Origin: AR5 sp041499965
GTDB lineage: Bacteria > Methylomirabilota > Methylomirabilia > Rokubacteriales > CSP1-6
Assembly: GCA_041499965.1 (NCBI GenBank)
Contig: JBGQLG010000003.1
Span: 17,108-81,107, forward strand
Direction of reading: 5' to 3'
DNA length: 64,000 nucleotides
Position numbers and translations under genes: made by a program
The notes under the pieces: model-generated
Told to the model about the DNA's origin: nothing
Databases searched by the model: none
Seen by the model: the letters and a program-made list of their open reading frames with translations, nothing else
Part shown: positions 7,712-16,541 of the stretch, piece after piece
Numbering within the stretch: the stretch's first letter is position 1
How the letters are laid out: each line of letters starts with the position of its first letter

Positions 7712-8707
7712 ATGCTGCGCTCCGGATCGACGGCCACGCCCGAACGCGATGGGGAAGCATCCGTTCCCGCCATCGTCACACTCACGATGAATCCGGCCAT
7801 CGACGTGAGCGCGAGCGTCGACTACGTGACCCCGGACCACAAGCTTCGCTGCGAGACGCCGACCTACGAGCCGGGCGGCGGGGGCATCAACGTCGCGCGC
7901 GCGATTCGCACGCTGGGCGGAGAAGCCTTGGCGCTCTTTCCCGCCGGCGGTCCGGCCGGGGCCCTGCTGTCCTCGCTCCTCGACGCCGAGGGCGTGCGGC
8001 ATCGGACCGTGCCCATCGCGGGCTGGACGCGCGAGAACATGAACGTCACCGAGCGCGTGACCCGACGGCAGTTCCGGTTCGTCATGCCGGGACCCACGCT
8101 GGACGAGCCCGAATGGCAGTCGGTCCTCGATCAGCTGGGCGCTCTCGATCCTGCCCCCCGGTATCTCGTGGTGAGCGGAAGCCTGTCGCCCGGCGTTCCG
8201 GCCGACTTCTACGCGCGGCTGGCGCGGATCGTGAGACCGCGCGGCGTCGCGCTGGTCCTCGACGCGTCCGGCGAGCCACTGCGCCGGGCCGTGGCCGAGG
8301 GGGTCGACGTGCTCAAGCCGAGCCTGCGCGAGTTCGAGGAGCTCACCGGGGAGGAGGGCGTCGAGGAGGCGCGGCTACCGGTCCTGGCCCGGCGCCTCAT
8401 CGACGACCGGCGGTGCGCCATCCTGATCCTGTCACTCGGAGCGCGGGGCGTGTTCTGGATGTCGGCGTCGGAGCGTGGTCGCCTGGTGGCGCCGGCCGTG
8501 CCCGTGCGGAGCACCGTGGGCGCGGGTGACAGCATGGTCGCCGGCATCGTCCTGTCGCTCTCGCGTCAGCACACGCTCGGCGAGGCGATCCGGTTCGGCG
8601 TCGCCGCCGGGGCCGCCTCGGTCATGAATCCGGGAACGCAGCTCTGCCGCGCCGAGGACGTCGAGCGGCTCTACGCCGAGGTGGGTGTCGCGCCGAGCAC
8701 GCGCTGA
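7712..8707 (+). CDS. pfkB: PfkB-family sugar-phosphate kinase (1-phosphofructokinase / 6-phosphofructokinase II type)
   Basis: 331 aa. The IVTLTMNPAIDVS start of the conserved fold, the GGGGINVARA substrate loop (~55-65), SGSLSPG (~160), KPSLREFEEL (~205) and the catalytic GAGDSMVAG anion hole (~270-278) define the family. It phosphorylates a fructose or tagatose phosphate; which one cannot be read from sequence. About 25 residues precede the conserved core, so an internal start is possible. Its 3' end overlaps the convergent CBS gene by 37 bp. Confidence 0.87.
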   Translation: MLRSGSTATPERDGEASVPAIVTLTMNPAIDVSASVDYVTPDHKLRCETPTYEPGGGGINVARAIRTLGGEALALFPAGGPAGALLSSLLDAEGVRHRTVPIAGWTRENMNVTERVTRRQFRFVMPGPTLDEPEWQSVLDQLGALDPAPRYLVVSGSLSPGVPADFYARLARIVRPRGVALVLDASGEPLRRAVAEGVDVLKPSLREFEELTGEEGVEEARLPVLARRLIDDRRCAILILSLGARGVFWMSASERGRLVAPAVPVRSTVGAGDSMVAGIVLSLSRQHTLGEAIRFGVAAGAASVMNPGTQLCRAEDVERLYAEVGVAPSTR

Positions 8708-9117
8708 AAGCCGTCGAGGAGGTCGCTCTCCGTCAGCATTCCGACGAGGCGATCGCGCTCCACCACCGGCAGGGCGCCGACCCGTCGCTCGTACATCAGC
8801 CGGGCCGCCTCGCGAATCGACGTCCCCGCCCGCACGCTGACCACCCCGCGCGTCATGACGTCGCGGACCACCAGCGTGTCCAGGACACCGCGGAGATTCT
8901 GCAGCCCGTCCTGCACCGACGGGGCGAACAGGGTCTGGCGGAGGTCGCGAGCGGTGACGATGCCGACGAGCCTCCCGCCCGGCTCGACCACCGGCAGGTG
9001 TCGGAACTTCCGCTTGCGCATGAGGGCGGCCGCCTCGCCGAGGCGGGCGTCGGGGCGGATCGTGACGATGCGGCGAGTCATCCAGTCCCGGACGGCGATC
9101 GAACGCGTCTTCGGCAT
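8671..9117 (-). CDS. Twin CBS-domain protein
   Basis: 148 aa, two CBS domains (~5-64 and ~79-140; RKFRHLPVVEPGGRLVGIVT and RRVGALPVVERDRLVGML). The ATG overlaps the ppsA stop (TGATG) and is preceded by GAGGAGG, so it is translationally coupled. Last gene of the htrA-ppsA-CBS operon; an adenylate sensor next to PEP synthase is a plausible energy-linked control but is inference. Confidence 0.86.
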   Translation of the reverse strand: MPKTRSIAVRDWMTRRIVTIRPDARLGEAAALMRKRKFRHLPVVEPGGRLVGIVTARDLRQTLFAPSVQDGLQNLRGVLDTLVVRDVMTRGVVSVRAGTSIREAARLMYERRVGALPVVERDRLVGMLTESDLLDGFQRVLGATPTSA

Positions 9118-11600
9118 CACATCCTCCTCGTGTCGGCGCCCGGCACACCGGACGCACGGGCAGTGTCGGGGGTCGCCCGCGTGGTGTCGCGGGCCCGCGG
9201 TTGCTCCCGCTCGGCGGCGGCGATCGTCTCGAAGCCGTGGACGACGGCGTCGGGATTGAGAGAGATGCTGCCGATGCCCTCCCGCACCAGGAAGCGCGCG
9301 AACTCAGGATAGTCGCTGGGGGCCTGCCCGCAGATGCCGATCTTCCGGCCGGCGGCCCGGGCTCGGGCGATCACGTCGGCCACGAGCGACAGCACCGCCG
9401 GGTTGCGCTCGTCGAAGAGCGGCGCGACGAGCGCCGAGTCCCGGTCGAGCCCGAGCGTGAGCTGCGTGAGATCGTTGGATCCGATGGAGAAGCCGTCGAA
9501 GATCTCCGCGAACTCCGCGGCCAGGATCACGTTCGAGGGGATCTCGCACATCACGTAGACCTCGAGCCCGTCTTCGCCGCGACGCAGCCCATGCTCCGCC
9601 AGCAGCTCCACCACCCGGCGGCCCTCGGCCGGCGTGCGGCAGAAGGGGATCATCAGCTTGAGGTTCGTCAGGCCCATGTCCGCTCGCACCCGCCGCATCG
9701 CGCGGCACTCGAGCGCGAACGCCTCCCGGTAGTGCGGATGGGCATAGCGGTAGGCGCCGCGGAACCCGAGCATCGGGTTCTCCTCCACCGGCTCGAAATC
9801 GCGGCCGCCGAGGAGTCCGGCGTACTCGTTGGACTTGAAGTCCGACAGCCGCACGATCACGTCCTTGGGATGGAAGGCGGCGGCGATCACCGCCACCCCC
9901 TCGGCCAGCCGATCGACGAAGTAGTCACCGCCGCTGGCGTGTCCGCGGATCAGTTCGGTGAGCTCGGCGCGCACCGTGGTGTCCACCACGCGATCCGGAT
10001 GGAGGAGTGCCATCGGATGGGCGCGCACGGCGTTGGCGATGATGAACTCGATGCGGGCCAGCCCCACGCCGTCGTTCGGCAGCGCGGCGAGGCGGAAGGC
10101 CTGATCGGGATTGCCGACGTTGAGCATGACCCGGGTGGCCGGCCGGGGGATCCCGGCGAGATCGACGCTCCGCCGCGTGAAGGCGAGCGCCCCCCGGTAC
10201 ACGGCACCCGTCTCGCCCTGGGCGCACGACACCGTGACCGTCTCGCCGTCGACGAGGCTCGCGGTCGCGCCCTCCGTCCCCACGACGCAGGGCACGCCGA
10301 GCTCCCGGCTGACGATCGCCGCGTGGCATGTGCGACCGCCGCGGTCCGTCACGATGGCGGCCGCGCGTTTCATCACGGGCTCCCAGTCGGGATCCGTCAT
10401 GCGGGCGACGAGGACCTCGCCGGTCTGGAAGGCCGGCATGTCGGCCCGGGTGCGGACCAGTCGGGTCTGGCCCACGCCGATCTTCTGGCCGACGGCCTTG
10501 CCCGTCACGACGGGCACGGCCTCGGTGGCCGTGAGCTCGAACACGTCGACCGCTTTCGGTCGTCCCGTTCGATGCACCGTCTCCGGTCGCGCCTGGAGAA
10601 TCCAGAGCCGGCCGTCGAGGCCGTCCTTCGCCCATTCGATGTCCATGGGCGTCGGCTCGCCGCGCCGTCGGCTGTAGTGCGCCTCGATCGCGACCGCCGC
10701 CCTCGCCAGCTCGACCGCGTCGGCGTCCGAGAGGCACATGACGGCGGCGTCCGCGACCGGCACCTCGGCGCGGCCGGGCCGGCCGTCGGGGCCGAGGACG
10801 AGCTTCCAGGTCTTGGAGCCCACGCTGTGCTTGAGGATGGCGCCCGCCCCCCGGGCCAGCGTCGGCTTGAAGATCCAGAACGAGTCGGGATCGACCTGGC
10901 CACCGACGATCGGCTCGCCGAGGCCGTAGCTTGCCTCGATGAGGACCACGCCGTCGAAGCCGCTGTCGGGATCAAGCGTGAACATCACTCCGGAGACGCC
11001 GAGATCGGAGCGCACCATGTGCTGGACGGCGATGGACAGGCGGACGGCGAGGTGGTCGAAGCCGTGATCGATGCGATAGGCGATGGCCCGGTCGGTGAAC
11101 AGGGACGCCAGGCACCGCCGGCAGGCCCGCGCGAGCTCGTCGGCGCCGCGCACGCCGAGGAACGTCTCCTGCTGGCCGGCGAAGCTCGCCTCGGGCAGGT
11201 CCTCCGCCGTTGCGCTGGAGCGCACGGCGACCGCGACCTCGCGGCCGTCGGGGCCACCCAGCGTCGCGTACGCCTGCCCGACGGCCCGGTCGAGCTCGAC
11301 GGGCCAAGCGGCGCCCTCGACGATCGCCCGGATCGCCGCGCCCGCCTTCGCCAGGACGGAGACGTCGCGCCCATCGATGCCCTGCAGGAGCTGGGCGATG
11401 CGGTCCCGAACACCGTCGGCGTCCAGGATCGCGGTATAGGCGTCGGCCGTGATCGCGAAGCCATCCGGCACGCGGAGCCCGGCCGTCGTCAGCTCGCGAT
11501 GCAGCTCGCCCAGCGAGGCGGTCTTGCCGCCGACGTGGGGCACGTCTTCGAGCGTGATGTCGCGGAACCAGCGGATGTAGCGGGCGTTCGCGGCCGTCAC
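9117..11600 (-). CDS. ppsA: Phosphoenolpyruvate synthase
   Basis: 827 aa, normal length for PpsA (ATP + pyruvate + water to PEP + AMP + Pi). The ATP-grasp N-terminal domain (~1-350) carries VGGKTASLGE and VRSSATAEDLPEASFAGQQ; the swivelling domain has the phospho-histidine motif GGRTCHAAIVSRELG (~420); the C-terminal PEP-binding barrel has the GSNDLTQLTLGLDRDS signature and a CGQAPSD active-site Cys segment. The GTG start overlaps the htrA stop (GTGA). Confidence 0.95.
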   Translation of the reverse strand: MTAANARYIRWFRDITLEDVPHVGGKTASLGELHRELTTAGLRVPDGFAITADAYTAILDADGVRDRIAQLLQGIDGRDVSVLAKAGAAIRAIVEGAAWPVELDRAVGQAYATLGGPDGREVAVAVRSSATAEDLPEASFAGQQETFLGVRGADELARACRRCLASLFTDRAIAYRIDHGFDHLAVRLSIAVQHMVRSDLGVSGVMFTLDPDSGFDGVVLIEASYGLGEPIVGGQVDPDSFWIFKPTLARGAGAILKHSVGSKTWKLVLGPDGRPGRAEVPVADAAVMCLSDADAVELARAAVAIEAHYSRRRGEPTPMDIEWAKDGLDGRLWILQARPETVHRTGRPKAVDVFELTATEAVPVVTGKAVGQKIGVGQTRLVRTRADMPAFQTGEVLVARMTDPDWEPVMKRAAAIVTDRGGRTCHAAIVSRELGVPCVVGTEGATASLVDGETVTVSCAQGETGAVYRGALAFTRRSVDLAGIPRPATRVMLNVGNPDQAFRLAALPNDGVGLARIEFIIANAVRAHPMALLHPDRVVDTTVRAELTELIRGHASGGDYFVDRLAEGVAVIAAAFHPKDVIVRLSDFKSNEYAGLLGGRDFEPVEENPMLGFRGAYRYAHPHYREAFALECRAMRRVRADMGLTNLKLMIPFCRTPAEGRRVVELLAEHGLRRGEDGLEVYVMCEIPSNVILAAEFAEIFDGFSIGSNDLTQLTLGLDRDSALVAPLFDERNPAVLSLVADVIARARAAGRKIGICGQAPSDYPEFARFLVREGIGSISLNPDAVVHGFETIAAAEREQPRARDTTRATPDTARASGVPGADTRRM

Positions 11601-12922
11601 CGGGGCGCGGCCCTCAGGGCGACATAGGTCGCGAGCGGCCCGCGCTGCACGAGCAACGCGACGGGGTCACCGGCGCGCAGGCGATCGACGAGCCGCGCGA
11701 AGTCGGCCATGGTGCGGACCCGGGTACTGTTGACCTCGCGCACGATGTCGCCGGGCCGCAAGCCGCCGGCGCCCACCCGTGCGTCCACCCGTACCACGCT
11801 GACGCCGAGGTCGGGCGTGAGATTCCGCACGACGCACCCCAGCTCCGGCACGCGATACGTGGTCAGCGATGTCGGCGACGTGTCGCGCTCCTCGCCGAGG
11901 ATGACGGACAGGGTGTGCACGGAGCCGTCCCGCCGCCGCACCTGCAGGGCGATCGCCTGCCCCGGCCGTGACTCCGCGAGCGCGCGCCCGAGGTCGACAC
12001 GCGCCAGCAGCCGACGGCCGTCGAGCATCGTGACGAGGTCGCCGGGGCGCAGGCCGGCGGCGGCGCCCGGGCTGGCGGGAAGCACGTCGGAGACGAGCAA
12101 CCCGGGCGAGGTCCCGAGCGCCAGGCCGAGCGCCAGCTCGGGCGTCACGGCCTGCGTGGCGAGCCCGAGCCACGGCCGGCTCACCCGGCCCTTCTCGAGC
12201 AGCTGAGTGGCCACCGCGCGCGCCGTGTTGGACGGAACGGAGAATGCGAGCCCGACGGCCTCGAAGGCCAGGACCGTATTGATGCCGACCACCTCGCCGT
12301 CGAGGTTCACCAGCGGACCACCGGAGCTGCCAGCGCGCAGGACCGCGCTCGTCTGGATGTACTCAGGCCCGAGGGGACCGGCGCCCTCGCCCCCGCGCGC
12401 GCTGATGATCCCGGCGGTCACCGTCGTCTGCAGCCCGTGGGGCGTGCCGATCGCCACGACCCAGTCGCCCACGCGGGCGCGATCGGAGTCCCCCAGGCGT
12501 GCGAAGGGGAACGTCGTGGTTCCGTCGCCGATGACCAGCACGCCGAGATCCGAGCGCCCATCGATCACGGTCCGGGTCGGCCGGTAGCGTCGCCCATCGC
12601 TCGTGACCACCTCGATGCCCACGGCGGCGTCGGCGACATGCGCATTGGTCAGCACGACGCCCTTGGGATCGATGATGACTCCGGATCCGATGGGGCCGGC
12701 CTCCTCGGGCTCCTCGTCGTCCTGCAGGAGTTCGGCGGGCGCCGTCTTCGGCTCGGCAACGGCGTTGATCACGACCACGGCGGGCGCCACGGCGTCCACC
12801 ACGGTCGCGAAGCTGGGCGGCGCACCGCGCTGGGCGAGCGCCGGGCCGGCGATGGGGCCGGGAACGAGGAGGGTTGCGATCGTGAACACAACCCCGTGGA
12901 TGGCCCGGCGGCTCGACATCAT
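11597..12922 (-). CDS. htrA: HtrA/DegP-type periplasmic serine protease with two PDZ domains
   Basis: 441 aa from ATG 12922, chosen because MMSSRRAIHG followed by a hydrophobic stretch ending PALAQ is a signal peptide. Trypsin-like domain with His in TNAHVAD, Asp in DGRSDLGVLV and the serine in AGSSGGPLVN; then two PDZ domains (~240-330 and ~345-435). It degrades or refolds damaged envelope proteins. First gene of the htrA-ppsA-CBS operon. The inferred sigma-54 start site is 2 nt from the first ATG. Confidence 0.93.
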   Translation of the reverse strand: MMSSRRAIHGVVFTIATLLVPGPIAGPALAQRGAPPSFATVVDAVAPAVVVINAVAEPKTAPAELLQDDEEPEEAGPIGSGVIIDPKGVVLTNAHVADAAVGIEVVTSDGRRYRPTRTVIDGRSDLGVLVIGDGTTTFPFARLGDSDRARVGDWVVAIGTPHGLQTTVTAGIISARGGEGAGPLGPEYIQTSAVLRAGSSGGPLVNLDGEVVGINTVLAFEAVGLAFSVPSNTARAVATQLLEKGRVSRPWLGLATQAVTPELALGLALGTSPGLLVSDVLPASPGAAAGLRPGDLVTMLDGRRLLARVDLGRALAESRPGQAIALQVRRRDGSVHTLSVILGEERDTSPTSLTTYRVPELGCVVRNLTPDLGVSVVRVDARVGAGGLRPGDIVREVNSTRVRTMADFARLVDRLRAGDPVALLVQRGPLATYVALRAAPR

Positions 12923-12935
12923 GCCAGGCCGGAGT

Positions 12936-12950
12936 GCACTGAGCCTGCCA
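12936..12950 (-). promoter_or_regulatory. Sigma-54-type promoter of htrA-ppsA-CBS
   Basis: Minus-strand TGGCAG, five bases, GTGC, then ACT. Inferred start near 12924. Confidence 0.72.
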
Positions 12951-13015
12951 GCCGCAAGCGCACGCCGCTGCAGCTGTTCGGCTCGAGGCTTCGACGGCGC
13001 GGGTGTCCCGGTGGC

Positions 13016-13029
13016 GCCCCAGGTGGGGC
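13016..13029. promoter_or_regulatory. Palindromic activator-type site shared by htrA and archease-rtcB
   Basis: GCCCCA, two bases, TGGGGC. The centre (13022.5) is ~98 bp from the inferred start of htrA and ~97 bp from that of archease, so one dimer or hexamer site could serve both divergent promoters. Confidence 0.65.
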
Positions 13030-13092
13030 ATCGGCTCGCCGGGCCGCCACGGCCCATCGCGTCCAACGGTGCGAATGCACAGGCCCCGACCG

Positions 13093-13107
13093 TGGCAGTG
13101 AGGTTGC
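13093..13107 (+). promoter_or_regulatory. Sigma-54-type promoter of archease-rtcB
   Basis: TGGCAG, five bases, TTGC, then ACA, close to consensus. Inferred start near 13119, 3 nt before the archease ATG. In E. coli rtcBA is also sigma-54 dependent (activator RtcR), which supports the call. Confidence 0.82.
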
Positions 13108-13121
13108 ACAAACGCCGAACA

Positions 13122-13550
13122 ATGGGCCGCTACGAGGTGCTCGAATCCGTGGCCATCGCCGATTGCGCACTGGACATCGAGGGCAGCGACCTGGCCGATC
13201 TGTTCACCACGGCCGCCCGTGCCCTGGCCGACCTGATGGTCGATCCGGTGACGCTCGCGCGGACCCTGCGGCGGCAGATCGTGATCGAGGCGCCGTCGGT
13301 CGACCTGCTGTTCTTCGATTGGCTCGGCGAGCTCATCGCGCTCAAGGATTCGGACGGGGCGGCGTTCCCCGACGTCGAGGTCGAGATCGAGTGCGGCCCG
13401 CCGTGCCGACTGTGCGCCCGCCTGGTCGGCGGAGTGCTCCAGGGGGGATCGGCCGCGCTGCGATCGGACCCCAAGGCCGTGACGTTCCACCTCTTCCGCG
13501 TCGAGCGGCAGGCAGAAGGCTGGCGCGCACGTGTGGTGATCGACACGTGA
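13122..13550 (+). CDS. Archease, activator of RNA ligase RtcB
   Basis: 142 aa, family-typical size. It starts MGRYEVLES, followed by a conserved Ala-Asp and DLADLFTTAARALADLM, and ends WRARVVIDT as archeases do. The usual DHTAD at the metal site is replaced by a diverged segment in which only the Ala-Asp is kept. Archease speeds RtcB guanylylation and makes it multiple-turnover; rtcB follows 10 bp downstream. The start is fixed by homology, implying a ~3-nt leader. Confidence 0.83.
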   Translation: MGRYEVLESVAIADCALDIEGSDLADLFTTAARALADLMVDPVTLARTLRRQIVIEAPSVDLLFFDWLGELIALKDSDGAAFPDVEVEIECGPPCRLCARLVGGVLQGGSAALRSDPKAVTFHLFRVERQAEGWRARVVIDT

Positions 13551-13560
13551 GGAACATCGG

Positions 13561-15006
13561 ATGAAGACGATCCCGCGGGCCGACTGCGTCTGGGAGATCC
13601 CGACGAGCGAGAAGGCCGGGATGCGCGTACCCGCCCGCATCTACGCCTCGGAGGCGCTGCTGGCCGGGATGGATGCAGGCGTGTTCGAGCAGGTCACGAA
13701 CGTCGCCTGCCTGCCCGGTATCGTGGGGGCCGCCCTCTGCATGCCCGACGGGCACTGGGGCTACGGCTTTCCGATCGGCGGCGTCGCGGCGTTCGGCGTC
13801 GAGGACGGCGTGATCTCGCCGGGCGGGATCGGCTTCGACATCAACTGCGGCATGCGGGTGTTGCGCACGAGCCTGACCGAGGCCGAGGTACGCCCGCGGC
13901 TACCGGAGCTCGTGGACGCGCTCTTCGCCGCTGTGCCGACCGGGGTGGGCGCGCGGGGCTTCCTGCGCCTCGCCGACGACGCCTTCGCCGACGTCATGCG
14001 GGAGGGCGCCGGCTGGTGCGTCCGCCACGGGTACGGATGGCCGGAGGATCTGGAGGCCACCGAGGGCGGCGGTTGCCTGCCCGGCGCCGACCCCGCGCAG
14101 GTGAGCGCACGCGCGCTGGCTCGCGGCCGCGAGCAGCTCGGCACGCTGGGCTCGGGCAACCACTATCTCGAGATCCAGGTGGTACCCGCCGACGGCATCC
14201 ACGACCCGGCGGTGGCGCGGGCGTTCGGCATCGAGAGGGCCGGCCAGGTGCTGGTGATGCTGCACTGCGGGTCGCGCGGGTTCGGGCACCAGGTGGGGAC
14301 CGACTATCTCCGATTGTTCGACGGCGCGATGCGCGCCTACGGCATCGTCGTGAACGACCGCGAGCTCGCCTGCGCGCCGTTCCGGTCGCCCGAGGGACAC
14401 GCGTACTTCGCCGCCATGACGGCCGCGGCCAACACCGCATTCGCCAACCGCCAGGTCATCACGCACCGGGTGCGCGAGGTCATGGGGCGCGTGTTCGCGC
14501 GCGATCCGCACGACCTGGGACTCTCGCTGATCTACGACGTCTGCCACAACACGGCCAAGCTGGAGCGGCACGTCGTGGACGGCGTCGCCCGCGATCTCGT
14601 CGTGCATCGCAAGGGCGCCACCCGTTCGTTCGGGCCCGGCGCCCCGGACGTGCCGGCCGCCTACCGGCACCTGGGACAGCCGGTCATCATCGGCGGGTCG
14701 ATGGAGACGGGCTCCGCGCTTCTGATCGGGACCGACCACGCCATGCACGAGACGTTCGGCTCCACGGCGCACGGCGCCGGCCGGACCATGTCGCGGGCGC
14801 AGGCCAAGAAGCGCGTCTGGGGTGAGAGCCTGATGCAGGACATGGAGCGCCGGGGCATCGTCATCCGGGCGGCGTCGAAGTCCGGAGTGGCCGAGGAAGC
14901 GGGCTTCGCCTACAAGGACCTCGGGGCCGTGGTGGACGTCCTGCACCGGCTGGACATCTCGCGCCAGGTCGTGTCACTCCGGCCGATCGGGAACATCAAG
15001 GGATGA
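13561..15006 (+). CDS. rtcB: tRNA-splicing/RNA-repair ligase RtcB
   Basis: 481 aa, full length. Conserved metal and GTP-site motifs: MPDGHWGYGFPIGG (~62-75), GGIGFDINCGMRV (~88-100), LGSGNHYLEIQ, HCGSRGFGHQ, GGSMETGSALLIG and the guanylylated-His region AHGAGRTMSRAQAKK (~402). It joins 2',3'-cyclic or 3'-phosphate RNA ends to 5'-OH ends in a Mn/GTP reaction. Co-transcribed with archease; rtcA is at the far end of this window. Confidence 0.97.
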   Translation: MKTIPRADCVWEIPTSEKAGMRVPARIYASEALLAGMDAGVFEQVTNVACLPGIVGAALCMPDGHWGYGFPIGGVAAFGVEDGVISPGGIGFDINCGMRVLRTSLTEAEVRPRLPELVDALFAAVPTGVGARGFLRLADDAFADVMREGAGWCVRHGYGWPEDLEATEGGGCLPGADPAQVSARALARGREQLGTLGSGNHYLEIQVVPADGIHDPAVARAFGIERAGQVLVMLHCGSRGFGHQVGTDYLRLFDGAMRAYGIVVNDRELACAPFRSPEGHAYFAAMTAAANTAFANRQVITHRVREVMGRVFARDPHDLGLSLIYDVCHNTAKLERHVVDGVARDLVVHRKGATRSFGPGAPDVPAAYRHLGQPVIIGGSMETGSALLIGTDHAMHETFGSTAHGAGRTMSRAQAKKRVWGESLMQDMERRGIVIRAASKSGVAEEAGFAYKDLGAVVDVLHRLDISRQVVSLRPIGNIKG

Positions 15007-15028
15007 GCGCCAGACGGAGGCGAACGAC

Positions 15029-15232
15029 ATGAAGCTCTTCGAGGTGGGCGACGTGGTCAACCATCGCATGGGGGACCTGCAGTGCCCGGAATGCTCGGAG
15101 GAATACCCGGAGCCCTGCCCGTGCGGTGGCCTCCTGCACGCCAGCGACACCGCCGAGGAGGGTCCGGACGGCAATGTGCTGATCGCGACGCTCTGTGATC
15201 AGTGCGGCCGCACCGAAGACGAGCTCGACTAG
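15029..15232 (+). CDS. Small zinc-ribbon-like protein
   Basis: 67 aa with CPECSEEYPEPCPC near residue 20 and CDQC near residue 58, plus an acidic middle. The spacing suggests one or two zinc sites. It starts 22 bp after rtcB with a purine-rich upstream sequence, so it is probably the third gene of the RNA-repair operon. Function unknown. Confidence 0.6.
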   Translation: MKLFEVGDVVNHRMGDLQCPECSEEYPEPCPCGGLLHASDTAEEGPDGNVLIATLCDQCGRTEDELD

Positions 15233-15238
15233 CCGGCC

Positions 15239-15337
15239 AGTGTCCTGTCTCAGAGATTCGTTGACTGGGTAGGGCGCAGAGCGCCGGGAGCCGGGAGCGC
15301 GCCCTGCCCAGTCGACGAATCTCTGACGCGGGACACT
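15239..15337. repeat. 99-bp near-perfect inverted repeat (terminator or MITE-like element)
   Basis: Left arm 15239-15277 and right arm 15299-15337 are both 39 bp and match at 34 positions; the loop is 21 bp. Ends read AGTGTCC and GGACACT. It fills the gap between two convergent genes, and the right arm overlaps the metK stop. A bidirectional terminator hairpin or a small non-autonomous mobile element are both possible; there is no T-run and no clear target-site duplication. Confidence 0.7.
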
Positions 15338-16541
15338 AGCACACCGGGAACTCGCCCCGGGCGAGGCGGGAGCGGAACTCCGGCAGCCCCTCGAGTTGAG
15401 CTTGCACCGTCTGCGCGATGGCGGCCTCGACGTCGGGCAGCGCCACGCCGTCGTCGAGCACCACCTGGACACCGACCCATGGTCGATCGATGGGATCACC
15501 GATCCGCGTCGCCAGGTGCACGTACACCTCGGCGAGACCGGGCACCGTCGTGCGGATACCGTGGGCGAGACGGTGGCTGAGCACGCTGTACACCTTGCCG
15601 GCGTGGGCCAGCGCGTTCTTGCCCGCCGTGGCCTCGCCGCCGCTCGGCCGCGCGAACGCGATGAGGCCATTGGCGCGGTTGCCCCGTCCGACCTGCCCGG
15701 AATCGCCGTCCTCGGCCGAGGTGCCGGTGAGCGTGAGATAGACGCCGTCGGTCCCGCGACCCGGAACGTCGAGGTTGTTCAGTCGCCAGACGATGTCGAA
15801 CGGCGTCTCCCGGAACCGCTCGGCCAGCGCCGACAGGATCTCGTCCTTGCGCCGGAAGTACGCGGGCTCGGACGGCGTGGCCTCGGCCAGCAGCGGCATC
15901 GCCACGGTGAGGCTCAGCCGGTCGTCCTCGCGCCGGCCGAACACCTTCACGTCCTGACCGGTGTCCGGGAAGGCGGTCTTGAAATCCGGCCCGTTCACCC
16001 ATTGCTCGACGGCCAGGACGATCTCCTCGGTGGCGCTCAGCGGCGAATACCCGCTGGCGCCCGACGTGTCGTTGGAGACCATCTCCACGCCCGCCCGCGG
16101 CGTGAAGATCCCGGCGAGCTCGACCGAGCCGGGCGCCAGCGCGATGCGGGTCCGCAGGTGCGGCGGCACCCGCGGCAGATGGCGGGCCAACCAGGCGGCG
16201 ACGGCGGCATGCGCCGTCTCCTCGACCGGGAGCTTCCGCCCAGCGGCCTCGAAGGTCGCGCGGTCACCGACGATGAGCTCCATCGGGCGGGTGACCTCAC
16301 CGCCGCCGAACCACTTCCGGCACTGGCCGGCCACCAGGAGCGCCTTGTCGACGTTGTAATGGGCGACCGTCCCCAGCCGCTCGAGGTACATCCCGTTGAG
16401 CGCCACCGCGATCGCCTCGACCAGCGAATCGCAGATCGTGTCGGGGTGGCCGACGCCCTTGCGCTCGACCATCTCGACGCGACGGCGGCCCACCGGTCGC
16501 TCCGCCAGCGCCTCGACGACGACGGCCGCGGGCCGCGTCAC
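15336..16541 (-). CDS. metK: S-adenosylmethionine synthetase, archaeal type
   Basis: 401 aa, the length of the archaeal MAT family rather than bacterial MetK. It has ERKGVGHPDTICDSL near the N-terminus, NDTSGASGYSPLS (~140), DVKVFGRREDD and GRGNRANGLIAFARP (~285). It makes AdoMet from ATP and methionine. The GTG start overlaps the stop of the kinase-PCMT fusion (GTGA), so AdoMet synthesis is coupled to an AdoMet-using repair enzyme. Confidence 0.93.
   Translation of the reverse strand: MTRPAAVVVEALAERPVGRRRVEMVERKGVGHPDTICDSLVEAIAVALNGMYLERLGTVAHYNVDKALLVAGQCRKWFGGGEVTRPMELIVGDRATFEAAGRKLPVEETAHAAVAAWLARHLPRVPPHLRTRIALAPGSVELAGIFTPRAGVEMVSNDTSGASGYSPLSATEEIVLAVEQWVNGPDFKTAFPDTGQDVKVFGRREDDRLSLTVAMPLLAEATPSEPAYFRRKDEILSALAERFRETPFDIVWRLNNLDVPGRGTDGVYLTLTGTSAEDGDSGQVGRGNRANGLIAFARPSGGEATAGKNALAHAGKVYSVLSHRLAHGIRTTVPGLAEVYVHLATRIGDPIDRPWVGVQVVLDDGVALPDVEAAIAQTVQAQLEGLPEFRSRLARGEFPVC

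Noticed and set aside
13122..13550. Starting archease further upstream (GTG 13098)
   Set aside because: The family N-terminus begins at Met 13122, and a start at 13098 would lie inside the -24/-12 promoter element.
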